DNA of 64,000 nt, from contig OZ037766.1 of assembly GCA_964035545.1 (NCBI GenBank), positions 10,487,722-10,551,721 on the forward strand, given 5' to 3'. Numbering within the stretch: position 1 is the first letter of the stretch; every line of letters begins with the position of its first letter. Made by a program: the position numbers and the translations under genes. Origin of the DNA: Bugula neritina (Eukaryota > Bryozoa > Gymnolaemata > Cheilostomatida > Bugulidae). Positions 12,000-21,465 of this stretch are shown in pieces. The notes beneath the pieces were generated by a model. The model worked only from the letters and a program-made list of their open reading frames with translations, was not told where the DNA came from and searched no databases.

Positions 12000-14860
12000 C
12001 TGGAATTGTCAGACACGAAATACCGCTGACTGCAGGGACAGTCCCTGTCCGGCAGCCCACGCGCAGGCTGGGGCCGGAGAAAGAGAAGGAGGTTAGCCGA
12101 CAAGTACGGGATCTTCTGGACCGGGGACTGATAGAGCCCGCCCATAGTGCGTGGAGCTCGCCAGTCGTATTGGTCCGGAAGAAAGACGGCAGTTGGCGGT
12201 TCTGTGTGGACTACCGCAAACTCAATAGCGTAACCATACAGGACGCCTACCCTCTACCTCGTATTGACGAGTCATTGGACGCCCTAGCCGGCAGCAAGTA
12301 CTTCAGTACGTTAGACTTGCTAAGCGGCTATTGGCAGGTTCCTCTGAGTCCCGACGCCCAAGAGAAAGCGGCGTTTATCACACGGGACGGGTTGTGGAAG
12401 TGGAAGGTGCTGCCCTTCGGGTTAACCTCCGCCCCAGCCACCTTCCAGAGGCTGATGGAACAAGTCCTTAGCGGACTCCATTGGAAGACACTGCTGGTCT
12501 ACCTCGATGATGTCATCGTAATCTCTCCAGACTTCGAGACACATGTCAGTCGTCTGCAGGAGGTTTTCGAGAGACTCCGAGGTGCCGGTCTCAAGCTTAA
12601 ACCTTCCAAGTGCGCTCTATTGCAGCCGGAGGTCAAGTACCTGGGGCACGTTGTCGGTCGAAGCGGCGTGGCAACGGATCCCGAAAAGGTACGGGCGGTA
12701 GAAGACTGGGTCACCCCCCAAGACTTGACCGGACTCCGGGCTTTCTTGGGGCTGGTAGGGTATTACAGGCAATACATACCAGACTTTGCGGGCATAGCCC
12801 AGCCGTTAAACCGGCTCACCGCAAAGGGAGTGGCGTGGCAGTGGACCCCAGTCGAACAAGAAGCGTTCGACCGCCTCAAGGGCTGCCTACTAACGGCACC
12901 CATCTTGGCCTATCCAGACCCCACTCTGGAGTACATCCTCGACACGGACGCCAGTGACCAAAATGTTGGCGCTGTGCTGTCACAAGTGCAGGAAGGCCGA
13001 GAAGTAGTAGTAGCCTACTACAGCAAGTCTCTCTCACCCGCTGAACGAAATTACTGCACTACCCGCAAGGAGCTGCTGGCAGTAATCAAGTCAGTGAAGC
13101 ACTTCAGACCATACCTATACGGCAGGAAGTTCCGGCTGCGTACGGATCATGCCTCGCTGATCTGGTTGTGCAAGAGAGCAGAGCCCTCTAGTCAGGTCGC
13201 CCGGTGGCTCGAAATCCTAGCTGAATTCTCATACCGGATCGAACATCGACCGGGCAAGAGACACAGTAATGCGGATGGGTTGAGTCGCCGACCTGACGGA
13301 GGTTGCAAACAGTGTCTCAACATCGAGAGGAGGGATGGAGGTCCCCCGCGATGCGAGTTGGAGACGCTGGCTCATCACGGAGCACCATTTGACTGGGACC
13401 AAGGTCAACTCAGACAAAGAGTTGATGAGTCCCCGGAGGATGTACAAAACCTCCGCGCCAACCCTGTATTGGCCGGTAATGTTCGAGAGCTGAAGAAGCT
13501 CCAAGAAGAGCTGCCTGGAGTCGTGGCAGACATATACCGGGCCAAAAGGGAAGGGCGACGACCCAGCGAGGAACGCATACGACAGGGATGCGCCGAGTTC
13601 CGGCTATACTGTCAGCGTTGGGACTCGCTGCGGATCGGGCAGGATGGGTTGCTAACCATCTCTCTAGCTGCCAGCGGCAGACACCCGGAAAGGAAGAGGG
13701 TAGTCTGCCCCACAGCCATCCGCCGTGAGTTGATTTGGGATACTCACAAGCAGGCCCACGCAGGGGTCAAGCGAGTGATATCCAAATTACGACTCCGGTG
13801 GTATTGGCCGCAGATGGAGCGTGACGTCCGGCTCAGAGTCAAACAGTGTGAGATCTGCCAGGCCAGTAAGCATAGCTGCCCCCCTGGTGAAGCAGGACGG
13901 CGGAGGCTATATGCTGGTAGGCCCTGGCAAGTAGTCGCTGTAGACCTGGTCGGACCCATGCCCCTGACCCCCAGAGGCAATAATTGGATCCTAGTACTAA
14001 CCGACCACTTTACTAGGTGGGCGGATGCTCTGGCTATCCCAGATGCATCAGCCCCAACGGTGGCCAGGGCGCTAGACCAACATGTATTCTGTTATTTTGG
14101 GCTTCCCGAACAGATACACTCTGATCAAGGCGCTCAATTCCAGTCTCAACTGATGAGCGACCTTTGCCACCTCTGGGGAGTAAATCAGAGCAGGACCACC
14201 CCCTACCACCCTCAAGGTAACGGGGTGGTGGAGCGCAACAACCGGATGCTAGGTGATGCACTCCGGAGTCTCCTCCTTGGACGAGGTCAAGAGGAATGGG
14301 ATACGGTGTTGCCGCAAGTCATGCGTGCATACCGTAGCACCCCACACACCAGTACTGGTGAGACCCCAAACCTCTTGATGCTCGGGAGAAAGACTCGTGT
14401 CCCTGACCATCTCACCTATCACGTTCCAGAGCAAGACAACTCGGTTCACGAGTATGCCAGTGAACTAGTGGAACGGATGAAGGCCGCACACGATATACTG
14501 CGTCAACAGCAGTGGAAGGTGCGGCACGAAGATTCCGATGAACCACCTCTCTATCAAACGGGAGATAAGGTGTGGATGGTCAATTACCGTAGGCGTCGCG
14601 GACAGGCTGATAAACTGAAGCCTAAGTTCGTAGGCCCCTACGTGGTCGTCGAGGCTATGCCCAATCATACGTACAAGATTGAGCGCTCAGGACAGGTGTC
14701 TATCCAGAATGAGTCTCGCTTGAAACCGTATTGGGCTAGCCCTGACGGAGTGGGAGAAGCCCCCCGTTGTTGGAGCCCAGGAGGCAGACAACGACGCGCG
14801 GGCGACGGCGGCATGGACCTGAATACGAAGTGGTCATACCGCGGGAGGAAAACTTGGTGA
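11990..14860 (+). CDS. pol: Retrotransposon Pol: reverse transcriptase, RNase H, integrase
   Basis: 956 codons. RT: PVVLVRKKDGSWRFCVDYRKLN, then LPFGLTSAPATFQ and the catalytic YLDD at residues 171-174. RNase H about 315-435, with DTDAS and later TDHASL and HSNADGLSR. Integrase: zinc-binding H586, H590, C620, C623, then the catalytic triad D652 (VDLVG), D712 (HSDQGAQF) and E748 (VERNN), with 35 residues between the last two. A GPY/F-type module (KFVGPYVVVEA) lies near the end, so the domain order is Ty3/gypsy (RT-RH-IN). The counted start is a GTG used as frame marker; the true product would begin in the protease frame. The frame ends in a non-conserved tail because of a shift at a run of six C (14760-14765). 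Confidence 0.95.
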   Translation: MGLTGIVRHEIPLTAGTVPVRQPTRRLGPEKEKEVSRQVRDLLDRGLIEPAHSAWSSPVVLVRKKDGSWRFCVDYRKLNSVTIQDAYPLPRIDESLDALAGSKYFSTLDLLSGYWQVPLSPDAQEKAAFITRDGLWKWKVLPFGLTSAPATFQRLMEQVLSGLHWKTLLVYLDDVIVISPDFETHVSRLQEVFERLRGAGLKLKPSKCALLQPEVKYLGHVVGRSGVATDPEKVRAVEDWVTPQDLTGLRAFLGLVGYYRQYIPDFAGIAQPLNRLTAKGVAWQWTPVEQEAFDRLKGCLLTAPILAYPDPTLEYILDTDASDQNVGAVLSQVQEGREVVVAYYSKSLSPAERNYCTTRKELLAVIKSVKHFRPYLYGRKFRLRTDHASLIWLCKRAEPSSQVARWLEILAEFSYRIEHRPGKRHSNADGLSRRPDGGCKQCLNIERRDGGPPRCELETLAHHGAPFDWDQGQLRQRVDESPEDVQNLRANPVLAGNVRELKKLQEELPGVVADIYRAKREGRRPSEERIRQGCAEFRLYCQRWDSLRIGQDGLLTISLAASGRHPERKRVVCPTAIRRELIWDTHKQAHAGVKRVISKLRLRWYWPQMERDVRLRVKQCEICQASKHSCPPGEAGRRRLYAGRPWQVVAVDLVGPMPLTPRGNNWILVLTDHFTRWADALAIPDASAPTVARALDQHVFCYFGLPEQIHSDQGAQFQSQLMSDLCHLWGVNQSRTTPYHPQGNGVVERNNRMLGDALRSLLLGRGQEEWDTVLPQVMRAYRSTPHTSTGETPNLLMLGRKTRVPDHLTYHVPEQDNSVHEYASELVERMKAAHDILRQQQWKVRHEDSDEPPLYQTGDKVWMVNYRRRRGQADKLKPKFVGPYVVVEAMPNHTYKIERSGQVSIQNESRLKPYWASPDGVGEAPRCWSPGGRQRRAGDGGMDLNTKWSYRGRKTW

Positions 14861-15408
14861 GAGAGGAGCGGCAGCTTTTGTCAACAGAAGCATGTCCACC
14901 ACCGCCAAGTCTAATTCCATCACTTCCAGAAACCGAGCCGGTTCCGGAAGTGCAAACCCCCACGGAGGGAGGGGCTCCATCCGGAGAACAAGAAGAGGTG
15001 ACCGCTAACGGTGAAGTAGAGACGCCATTAGAGGCCCCTACTAACGAACCGGCAAGCGTGTCACCCCCCCTAGAAAGGGGACAGCGTACGAGGAAACCCC
15101 CACCGTATTTAAAAGACTTCGTATGTGACTGCATTAGAAGCGGCGCACATGAAAGTCTAGGGGAAAACCGTACGATAAAATGTTGGAGTTGTGAACCCCA
15201 CGCAAATATCAACTTTTGCGAGGGCGGAATAGTGGGAGGAATTAATGCGCGTAAAGCAAATAGTTCCGACCTCGTGCCTCAGAAACGATGCTCAGCCTTT
15301 TCTTATGCTGACATCGCCAAAGGCAGACGTATCTCACAACCAGCTCCAACCTTACCAAGAACGTCGAGTATGGACATTAATACCGAGTTTCCAGGTAAGC
15401 CAGTATAA
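14767..15408 (+). CDS. Frameshifted C-terminal tail of Pol (or separate small ORF)
   Basis: Overlaps the end of pol in the next frame. Reading back across the C6 run at 14760-14765 gives EAPPLLEPRRQ, a smooth continuation of integrase, and the segment ends in RTRKPPPYLKDFV, a motif typical of the very end of Ty3/gypsy integrases. This is therefore probably the real pol C-terminus displaced by a 1-base loss of C. About 100 further residues follow, with Cys-rich KCWSC and FSYADIAKGRR; their role is unknown. A CAG/GTAAGC donor-like sequence lies just before the stop (about 15390-15397), so splicing to the next ORF is conceivable but unproven. Confidence 0.65.
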   Translation: MLEPRRQTTTRGRRRHGPEYEVVIPREENLVREERQLLSTEACPPPPSLIPSLPETEPVPEVQTPTEGGAPSGEQEEVTANGEVETPLEAPTNEPASVSPPLERGQRTRKPPPYLKDFVCDCIRSGAHESLGENRTIKCWSCEPHANINFCEGGIVGGINARKANSSDLVPQKRCSAFSYADIAKGRRISQPAPTLPRTSSMDINTEFPGKPV

Positions 15409-15425
15409 GTCTTGTATTCCTATTC

Positions 15426-16499
15426 ATGGAAACGGGCTCGATGCCAGTAAATTCTGAACTAATTCAGCAGATTGAATCAGAATTACTGGGAACCACGTTT
15501 CATGTGAATGACGATGAAGACACTGTAATGGCCGATGGTCTGTTAGACCTGGAGCTAGACACTGTTCTTGGTCAGTCCACACATGATTCATCAGTTCCTC
15601 GAGTGCATTCCAAAAGCTGTGACTCTCAGGCTAGCAACGGTCGACAGTCACTAGAATTATGTTGTAAAGATCCACCGCGATCTAGCAATAATTCTACTTT
15701 TGTAGACACACTCGCGCCCGTCTCTCCGGGCATGCCTTCTCTAGAGATGGCGTGGGACCCAGAGCCGGCCCCAACAACTTCTACAACCAGGCAACTGCCA
15801 CCCCAGTTGGAAGCAACCTCCAACTGGATTACCCCTGCCACAGAGAGAGAGATCAGGACCCATCAAGGAGGTGAGAGTAATCGTGAATGCAACCTCTGCC
15901 AGCAGCGATTCACGACCCACCGCAGACTAAAAGTACACTTGCCGCAGCACTACATCACCACTTTCTGCCCTTGCGGAGAATATAGCTACAATCGTGATTA
16001 CCTATTGCGGCACCAACGTACTATGCAGTGTTATCAAGGGCATGTCTATGAAGTAGACGAATCATCCTATCCTGCCTTTCTCAACGCCATCAAACCACTC
16101 ATCACTGACTCAGCTCGGCTATCTCGCCTGGAGCAAGGCTTCCCTTCCCCGCGACCCATCATCTCTGGAGCCGCAGATAAACCTACACAGTCTACGAACT
16201 CTCCACCTCACAGTCCTCTACGCATGCCGCATACCTTTCCTCGTGTCGTACTACAGAGGGTAGACACAAATGCGTATACACTCCCTCCTCCCCTTCCATC
16301 CTCAGAGCGGAAAAGACATAGACAGCCAACTTCCTCTCGCTCGTCCCCCTGGGCCCGCAACCTACGTGAAGTAGAAGCTAGGGCACACGACTTGGAGCAA
16401 GAAGTGTATAGACTGGCCCCACGGGTGCAGGCTGCATCCAGTGAACTCAAATATTTACAGGAGTCTATTAAACGCATGAAGCGTGCGGCCCGCAGTTAA
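15426..16499 (+). CDS. Extra retrotransposon ORF with C2H2 zinc finger and coiled coil (357 aa)
   Basis: Begins 17 bases after the pol-tail stop, in a different frame, and fills the space up to the 3' non-coding region. It has an acidic N-terminal third (DDEDTVMADGLLDLELD), a Ser/Pro-rich middle, a classical finger C155-X2-C158-X12-H171-X3-H175, and directly after it a second Cys/His cluster (C181, C183, H196, C202). A Pro/Ser-rich segment and a C-terminal amphipathic region (about 314-355, NLREVEARAHDLEQEV) that looks like a coiled coil follow. There is no signal peptide or membrane span, so it is not envelope-like. An acidic region plus DNA-binding finger plus dimerising coil resembles a transcription or targeting factor; that function is inference. 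I do not recognise the family. Confidence 0.8.
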   Translation: METGSMPVNSELIQQIESELLGTTFHVNDDEDTVMADGLLDLELDTVLGQSTHDSSVPRVHSKSCDSQASNGRQSLELCCKDPPRSSNNSTFVDTLAPVSPGMPSLEMAWDPEPAPTTSTTRQLPPQLEATSNWITPATEREIRTHQGGESNRECNLCQQRFTTHRRLKVHLPQHYITTFCPCGEYSYNRDYLLRHQRTMQCYQGHVYEVDESSYPAFLNAIKPLITDSARLSRLEQGFPSPRPIISGAADKPTQSTNSPPHSPLRMPHTFPRVVLQRVDTNAYTLPPPLPSSERKRHRQPTSSRSSPWARNLREVEARAHDLEQEVYRLAPRVQAASSELKYLQESIKRMKRAARS

Positions 16500-16769
16500 C
16501 TTGAGTCTACCTACAATTCCATACTACTCTTCCCCTACCTCTCTGTGGCATTCCCTACCGTAATGGTGGCACGTACTCTACATGTAGATAGGACCTTCTC
16601 TTGCTTATTACTTAGTGTGCACGTTATATATACCTGTATATTTTTATCAGTTGTTGTTTTTTTTGTATATACTTTTATACTGTTCTCTTACCCCCCCACA
16701 ACGAAGTATACGTTTTTTTTATGTGAATTTTATTTTATCAGAAAGTGGGCTTTCTGCTGGAGGGGGCAG
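16500..16769 (+). other. 3' non-coding region of the retrotransposon with polypurine tract
   Basis: T-rich untranslated stretch after the zinc-finger ORF. GGAGGGGGCAG at 16759-16769 abuts the 3' LTR and is the likely polypurine tract for plus-strand priming. The short reading frames here (about 16545-16847) have no recognisable features. Confidence 0.75.
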
Positions 16770-17075
16770 TGTGGTGGCTCGTGGAGCTACCAGCAACACA
16801 ATACGCAAGGTTGCGTATTGACCCGGAACAATGTATTAGCCAATTAGCTAGGCTGTTTTATAAGTAATAGTAGCCGCTTCGCGCTACTAGCTCAGTTGAG
16901 GATAGTGCTGTAAACTAAATAGACGTGCGTATCATTACTGTTGTACATTAGATTTTATTATGTGTTCTTGTATTAAAATATAACGATATCTACTCGACTT
17001 AACTCGGTGAAGTTTCTCTAGTGATAAATAGACTCTCTTGGTGGCACATCAACCCTAAATCTGAAAACTATAACA
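16770..17075 (+). repeat. 3' LTR (306 bp), identical to 5' LTR
   Basis: Same sequence as 9630-9935 by direct comparison, including the hairpin (here 16799-16820). It is followed at once by the CTAT target duplication and by the TAATA-type host repeat. Confidence 0.97.
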
Positions 17076-17956
17076 CTATTAATAATTGTTACTATTAGTA
17101 TTAGTAGTAGTATTATTAGGCTTCAACCTAGAATCTAGGCACTAGGCAGGGAATTATTAAAAAATGACCTGTAGTTAAATAGCCATCACAAAAATTCATT
17201 AGCAATTGTGATAATTTAATATTTGCGTTTTATTTGCTTTATTGCTGTAAGTAGAGCTATGTATAATTGCATTTGTATTTGTTGCAATAAGCTATGGACT
17301 TATGGTCTGATTTATTATTTAGATTTCATATGTTTGTGGTTATATTGACTTTGAGAAGTAAAAGTTGAATCATTTATTTCAACCACAGTTGTAATAATTT
17401 ACAACTGTCATAAACATCACAAATTAAAGATTCTTTTTATTGCCATTATTTGATCTAATTTTATTTTTATGCATTCATATGAATGTCAGTTTGAGTATCT
17501 CTTTATATACCCTCTGGGTGTAACTATGAAAATTTACAGCTGAGTTATATTGATCACCACATATTAATCTGCCAAACAACCACAGGTTATTTCTAAAAAT
17601 TTCATAATACCAAGTATCAATTAATTTTCAATATCAATCTGTAAAATTGTCATGGTAACAATGACCCTGGTCTGTCACTTATCAGATATTTTTATCCAGT
17701 TTGTGATTCATTATGTTGAGAAATCATTCATCAATAAAAATAGCTGTGATTTTTAAAGACTTATAGTATTCTAAATTTCCACAGTTAAATCATGAAAATG
17801 TACTTTAGTAATTCACATTATTAAATAATTTTAGTTCCTAACTATTTTGTTTTATAAACTTTGATAGTTGTTATACTTTATAAAATTATTATTTTGAATA
17901 ATTAATATGCTATTTGATTTAATTTCTATTTTTTAATGTTGGTTATGTTTTTGTAG
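17076..17956. other. Remainder of simple repeat, then AT-rich DNA; missing first exon(s) of the ZDHHC gene may lie here or left of the retrotransposon
   Basis: 17076-17118 continues the TAATA repeat. The rest is AT-rich without a convincing exon. The exon at 17957 begins with one base completing a codon, so an upstream exon ending in phase 2 and encoding TM1 must exist. I tested ATG-initiated stretches (for example near 17293) but the phase does not fit. A motif around 17655-17715 (AACAATGACC...CCAGTTT) recurs loosely at 19095-19150, suggesting a degenerate interspersed repeat. Confidence 0.45.
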
Positions 17957-20603
17957 TATATGGGCACCAATAAATGTTCTAATATTTAACACGATAATTA
18001 TATTATTATCTATATCACATCTGCGAGCAGTGACTTCAGATCCTGGTATGGTTCCCTTACCAACCACAAGAATCGATTTCTCACATTTACACAATGGCCA
18101 GGGCAAGGTCTGTATAACCTAAGTTACATGTCTCTAGTCTATAATTCAAATCATGTTTAGCAAGTATAAAACCCAGGCAACCTAAAAACATAATTGTTTA
18201 GCCTTATATTATGGAATTCAGATAATGATATTTCTCTTTATATCCAATATCTATATCAAAATTTATTCTCGTATTGGTCAACCTTTACAATTAAGCTTTT
18301 ATCTTTACAGCTAGCTAATGATATTTTTAGTCAGGTCGTAAATACTGCTTTCCTATACTTTGCTGTGCTGACATTTGTAGCAGCCTAGTATGGATGGCTG
18401 GACTGTGTGTGGAAAATGTGAAACATACAGACCTCCAAGATCTCATCACTGCAGGATATGTGGAAGGTGCATACGTAAAATGGACCATCACTGTCCATGG
18501 TAAGTATTTTTATTTTTATATAATGTGGCATAAAACACAATTTTTCAACCACCATTTGATGGGATCAGTAAAAAAAATTTGTCTTTCCAAAAATAAGTAC
18601 CAAGTCTAGGAAAATACAATAGGAAAACTAGTCATATTGCTTGTTATTGCCTTTTTACAGCTGCAAGTTGTACTGCTGAAATTAACTTTTCTGTAACAGA
18701 GTTTGCCTTATCTGTGCTGCATTACTTAACCCTATTATGTGAAGTAAACAGAGCCAACTAATTACAGAATTGTATTTATTTGTTGCAGGATTAATAATTG
18801 CGTGGGAGAGTTCAATCAAAAGTATTTTATTATGTTCTTAGCATATGTAGGTAAGTTTCATATTCCATTTGTTATGTCTGCATTATTTTGCCCTTCAAGT
18901 ATAAATACTACAGATGCTAATACTACCAATGCTACTAATGCTGATAAATTTGCAAAAGAAATCCATTTTCATATAAATTTGCTAATGCTGAGAATCTGGG
19001 AAGAAGATAGTAGCCATTGTAGTTTAAATCAGCAGTAGTCTGAATTCACCATAATTTAGAACTCACCAGACTATTTTTATTTCTAATATTCTGATGATAA
19101 CAATGACCTTAGTGTGTACTTTCTATACAATGTTATTTTTACCCAGTTTATACTGTGCTTTTATCATATCAATTACCCATCTTTTGTAAGCAAACTGCTT
19201 GAGGCATAATGAAATTATCTCTTGATTTTACCCAATTTGTATGATGAATGGAAGCTGAAATTCTAAAATTGCGTCTGTTACTTGTAGGAATGGCAAGTGT
19301 TTACGCCATATCTATGGTTGTAACTTATTGGTTGACTCATCCAGAATTTAAGAAGCATAGCAATGAAAAGGAGACAAAACTGTAAGCTATTTATAGAGAC
19401 GATTTGTATTTTTATATGGAGTTTTGCAGTGTTTTATGTTGTAGCTAATTCAGCTGTCATTAAACTATCATATCAAATCTATTCTTCAGTCTGGTAATTG
19501 AAAAGTTGTGAACTCGTAGGCCTAATATTGAGCATATTTCTCAAACGCTAACTCTTCACGAGTATAAATTTTTATTAGGTAGATAATCTCTCTCTTTCTT
19601 GCACTGTACCTTAATTATTTCCAAGAAAACTTTTGAAACTATGCTATTCAGACTTTTAGTCAACTTGTATTAGAAAAGTAAAAATTCTCAATGCAAAATA
19701 ATAATTAATGCTGTTATAATTGTTATAAAAACTAACTAAAACAATTAGTTTGTTGTGTAAAAGTTGTATATACTTTTTTTCTATAGGATGCACACAGTAA
19801 TACTAGTGGTGGAGTCATGCCTCTTCTTACTTTTTGTTATTGCTATTGGATGTGACCAGGTTAGCAAGTAATATCGAAACTGTATATTATTTTGTTTATG
19901 ATATGATACGAGTTCTGTGAATAACAGCTTTTTTAACATTTTAATATACTGCTACATAAGTGTTGAAACATTCAACACTGAGAAGTTTTGTTGCTCGAAA
20001 TATTTGTTTCTTGAAATATTCAACACTTGAAATGTTCTGACACTTGAAATGTTCTGATGCTTAAAATCCTTTATACTTGAAATGTTTGATACTTGAAATG
20101 CTGTATAGATGTGTGCGATACTGTCTGATGCCACTCTGATAGAACAGCTCAAAAAAGAAGGTTCCAGAAGAAAATTGACTACTAGAGAGGCATGCACTGA
20201 AGTCTTTGGCAATGGTAAAGTTTCAATACTTTTTGGTTTTATTTCTTGCATGTTTCCTGGAATTTATATAAATGAACCTCGTGGCTGAATAGTATAAACT
20301 ATAAACTACAAAATTTTCTTGCAGTTTTTCAGTAATTGCTGATATAATGGCCATAATACTTTTTTAAGCCACACACTTGCGGTTTTTCTAATTAAAAGTT
20401 TTTTACAGGGTTAATTGTAAACATTATTACACTATGATTCGATGTAAGATTTCTTTTATATTTTAAAATACTGTTTTTCTGTGCTATTAATATAATTTTT
20501 TTATAATTTATTTGCAGGTCACCCCGCTTTTTGGCTACTACCGTTTAAAATTAGTGGTCCAAAGCCTATGCTGAGAAGGCCTATACGTTTAGAAACAGTT
20601 TAG
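17957..20603 (+). CDS. DHHC palmitoyltransferase, ZDHHC3/7-like (5' end missing)
   Basis: Exons 17957-18107, 18381 (or 18384)-18499, 18789-18850, 19288-19381, 19787-19859, 20109-20214 and 20518-20603 (TAG) join in frame with GT-AG borders. The order is: a TM helix ([16 protein letters not shown]), the juxtamembrane TSDPG motif, the Cys-rich domain with [14 protein letters not shown] (catalytic DHHC cysteine) and [13 protein letters not shown], two further TM helices, the TTxE-like SDATLIEQL, and a PaCCT-like [13 protein letters not shown] near the C-terminus. DHHC enzymes S-acylate cytosolic cysteines of membrane proteins, typically at the Golgi for ZDHHC3/7. Subfamily choice rests on the [12 protein letters not shown] and NNCVGE.NQKYF matches and is moderately sure. 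Exon 2 has a TAGCAG tandem acceptor. The likely poly(A) signal is AATAAA at 21193-21198. Confidence 0.9.
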
Positions 20604-21465
20604 ATATCAATTGATGTAGTGTAAGGTTTATAAATTATCACTATAAGTTAACTATTGATTTATATGAACACTGAATATACATATGCATGTAGTTGTTGTG
20701 TGTATTAAAACAGTATAATATTTATTATTAAAGACTTTTGAACTTCATTTCTTTTGTTTGTTCATAAACAATCTTGTTTGTGTCTAATTTATATTATATT
20801 TACTTGCTAGACTTGTTTTTCATGAATGAAAGAGTTTTTTGTCACATGTCAACTTTAATGTAGATGTGTATGCAGCAAATGAATGTAAAAGTTTATTATT
20901 AGTTTGCTCGGTATTTATTTTTTGCTCAACTATCTGAATACTAAAATGCTAACTAAAAGTACTTTCAGTATAATTTTTATTACAGTTTGTCTGCTTCATT
21001 GCTTTAATATTAACTGATTTTGTAATTTTATTTTTACATAGTTATCTGTTTTGTCATGCAGCAATTCTAGCACCTATTTTTCAATGACTAGTAACTTCGT
21101 CATAATTATTTTGTATATACATTGTATATAGGTATTCTAATGTAACGTGTGCTAGTGATTGTTTAGAATAACTGTTCTATATATTTGAAATGAATAAAAA
21201 GTTGAACAAATTTTGAAGCATGATTATAATGGTGATAAACCTAAACAGAAGTTTGGGGTAAAAATCTAATCGGCCAATAAAAATAGTGTGTGAATTATAA
21301 AATTTACAGAAATTAGCAAAGGTTACAGGCTAAACTATTTGCTATGTCTATTGGGGCTAGCAATGAAAAAATAAAACTTGATATACAATACATTAAACAC
21401 ACACATAATATGTATAGTAACTTAAAGAAGGATTCGAAAACGAAACAAATGAGGAATATTATTCG
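20604..21465. other. Convergent 3' untranslated regions of the ZDHHC and fibrillin genes
   Basis: No coding sequence. AATAAA at 21193-21198 serves the plus-strand ZDHHC gene. Minus-strand AATAAA copies (TTTATT) near 20893 and 20917 are the nearest candidates for fibrillin, which would make the two 3' UTRs overlap. No repeat was recognised. Confidence 0.5.

Larger units (their letters stand above)
9630..17075 (+). mobile_element. Ty3/gypsy-type LTR retrotransposon, recent insertion with extra zinc-finger ORF
   Basis: Two direct 306-bp LTRs (TG...CA ends) bound a 7,446-bp element flanked by a 4-bp target duplication CTAT (9626-9629 and 17076-17079). Between them come a candidate primer-binding site, gag, aspartic protease, RT-RNaseH-integrase in Ty3/gypsy order, a C-terminal pol tail, a further ORF with a C2H2 finger, and a purine-rich tract just before the 3' LTR. 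I compared the two LTRs line by line and found no differences, so insertion was recent or gene conversion has homogenised them. The internal region is clearly GC-rich against an AT-rich host, typical of an element with its own codon usage. Coding is interrupted by several 1-base shifts, so this copy as written looks non-autonomous unless frameshifting or sequence errors explain them. Confidence 0.95.

Noticed and set aside
15426-16499. Envelope-like gene (errantivirus interpretation of the retrotransposon)
   Set aside because: The third ORF has no signal peptide, transmembrane segment or fusion-type motif; it encodes a zinc finger and coiled coil instead.
17293-17365. Possible first exon of the ZDHHC gene (MDLWSDLLFRFHMFVVILTLR)
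   Set aside because: The hydrophobic stretch is suggestive, but the available donor leaves one base whereas the next exon needs two, and there is no good promoter or upstream evidence.
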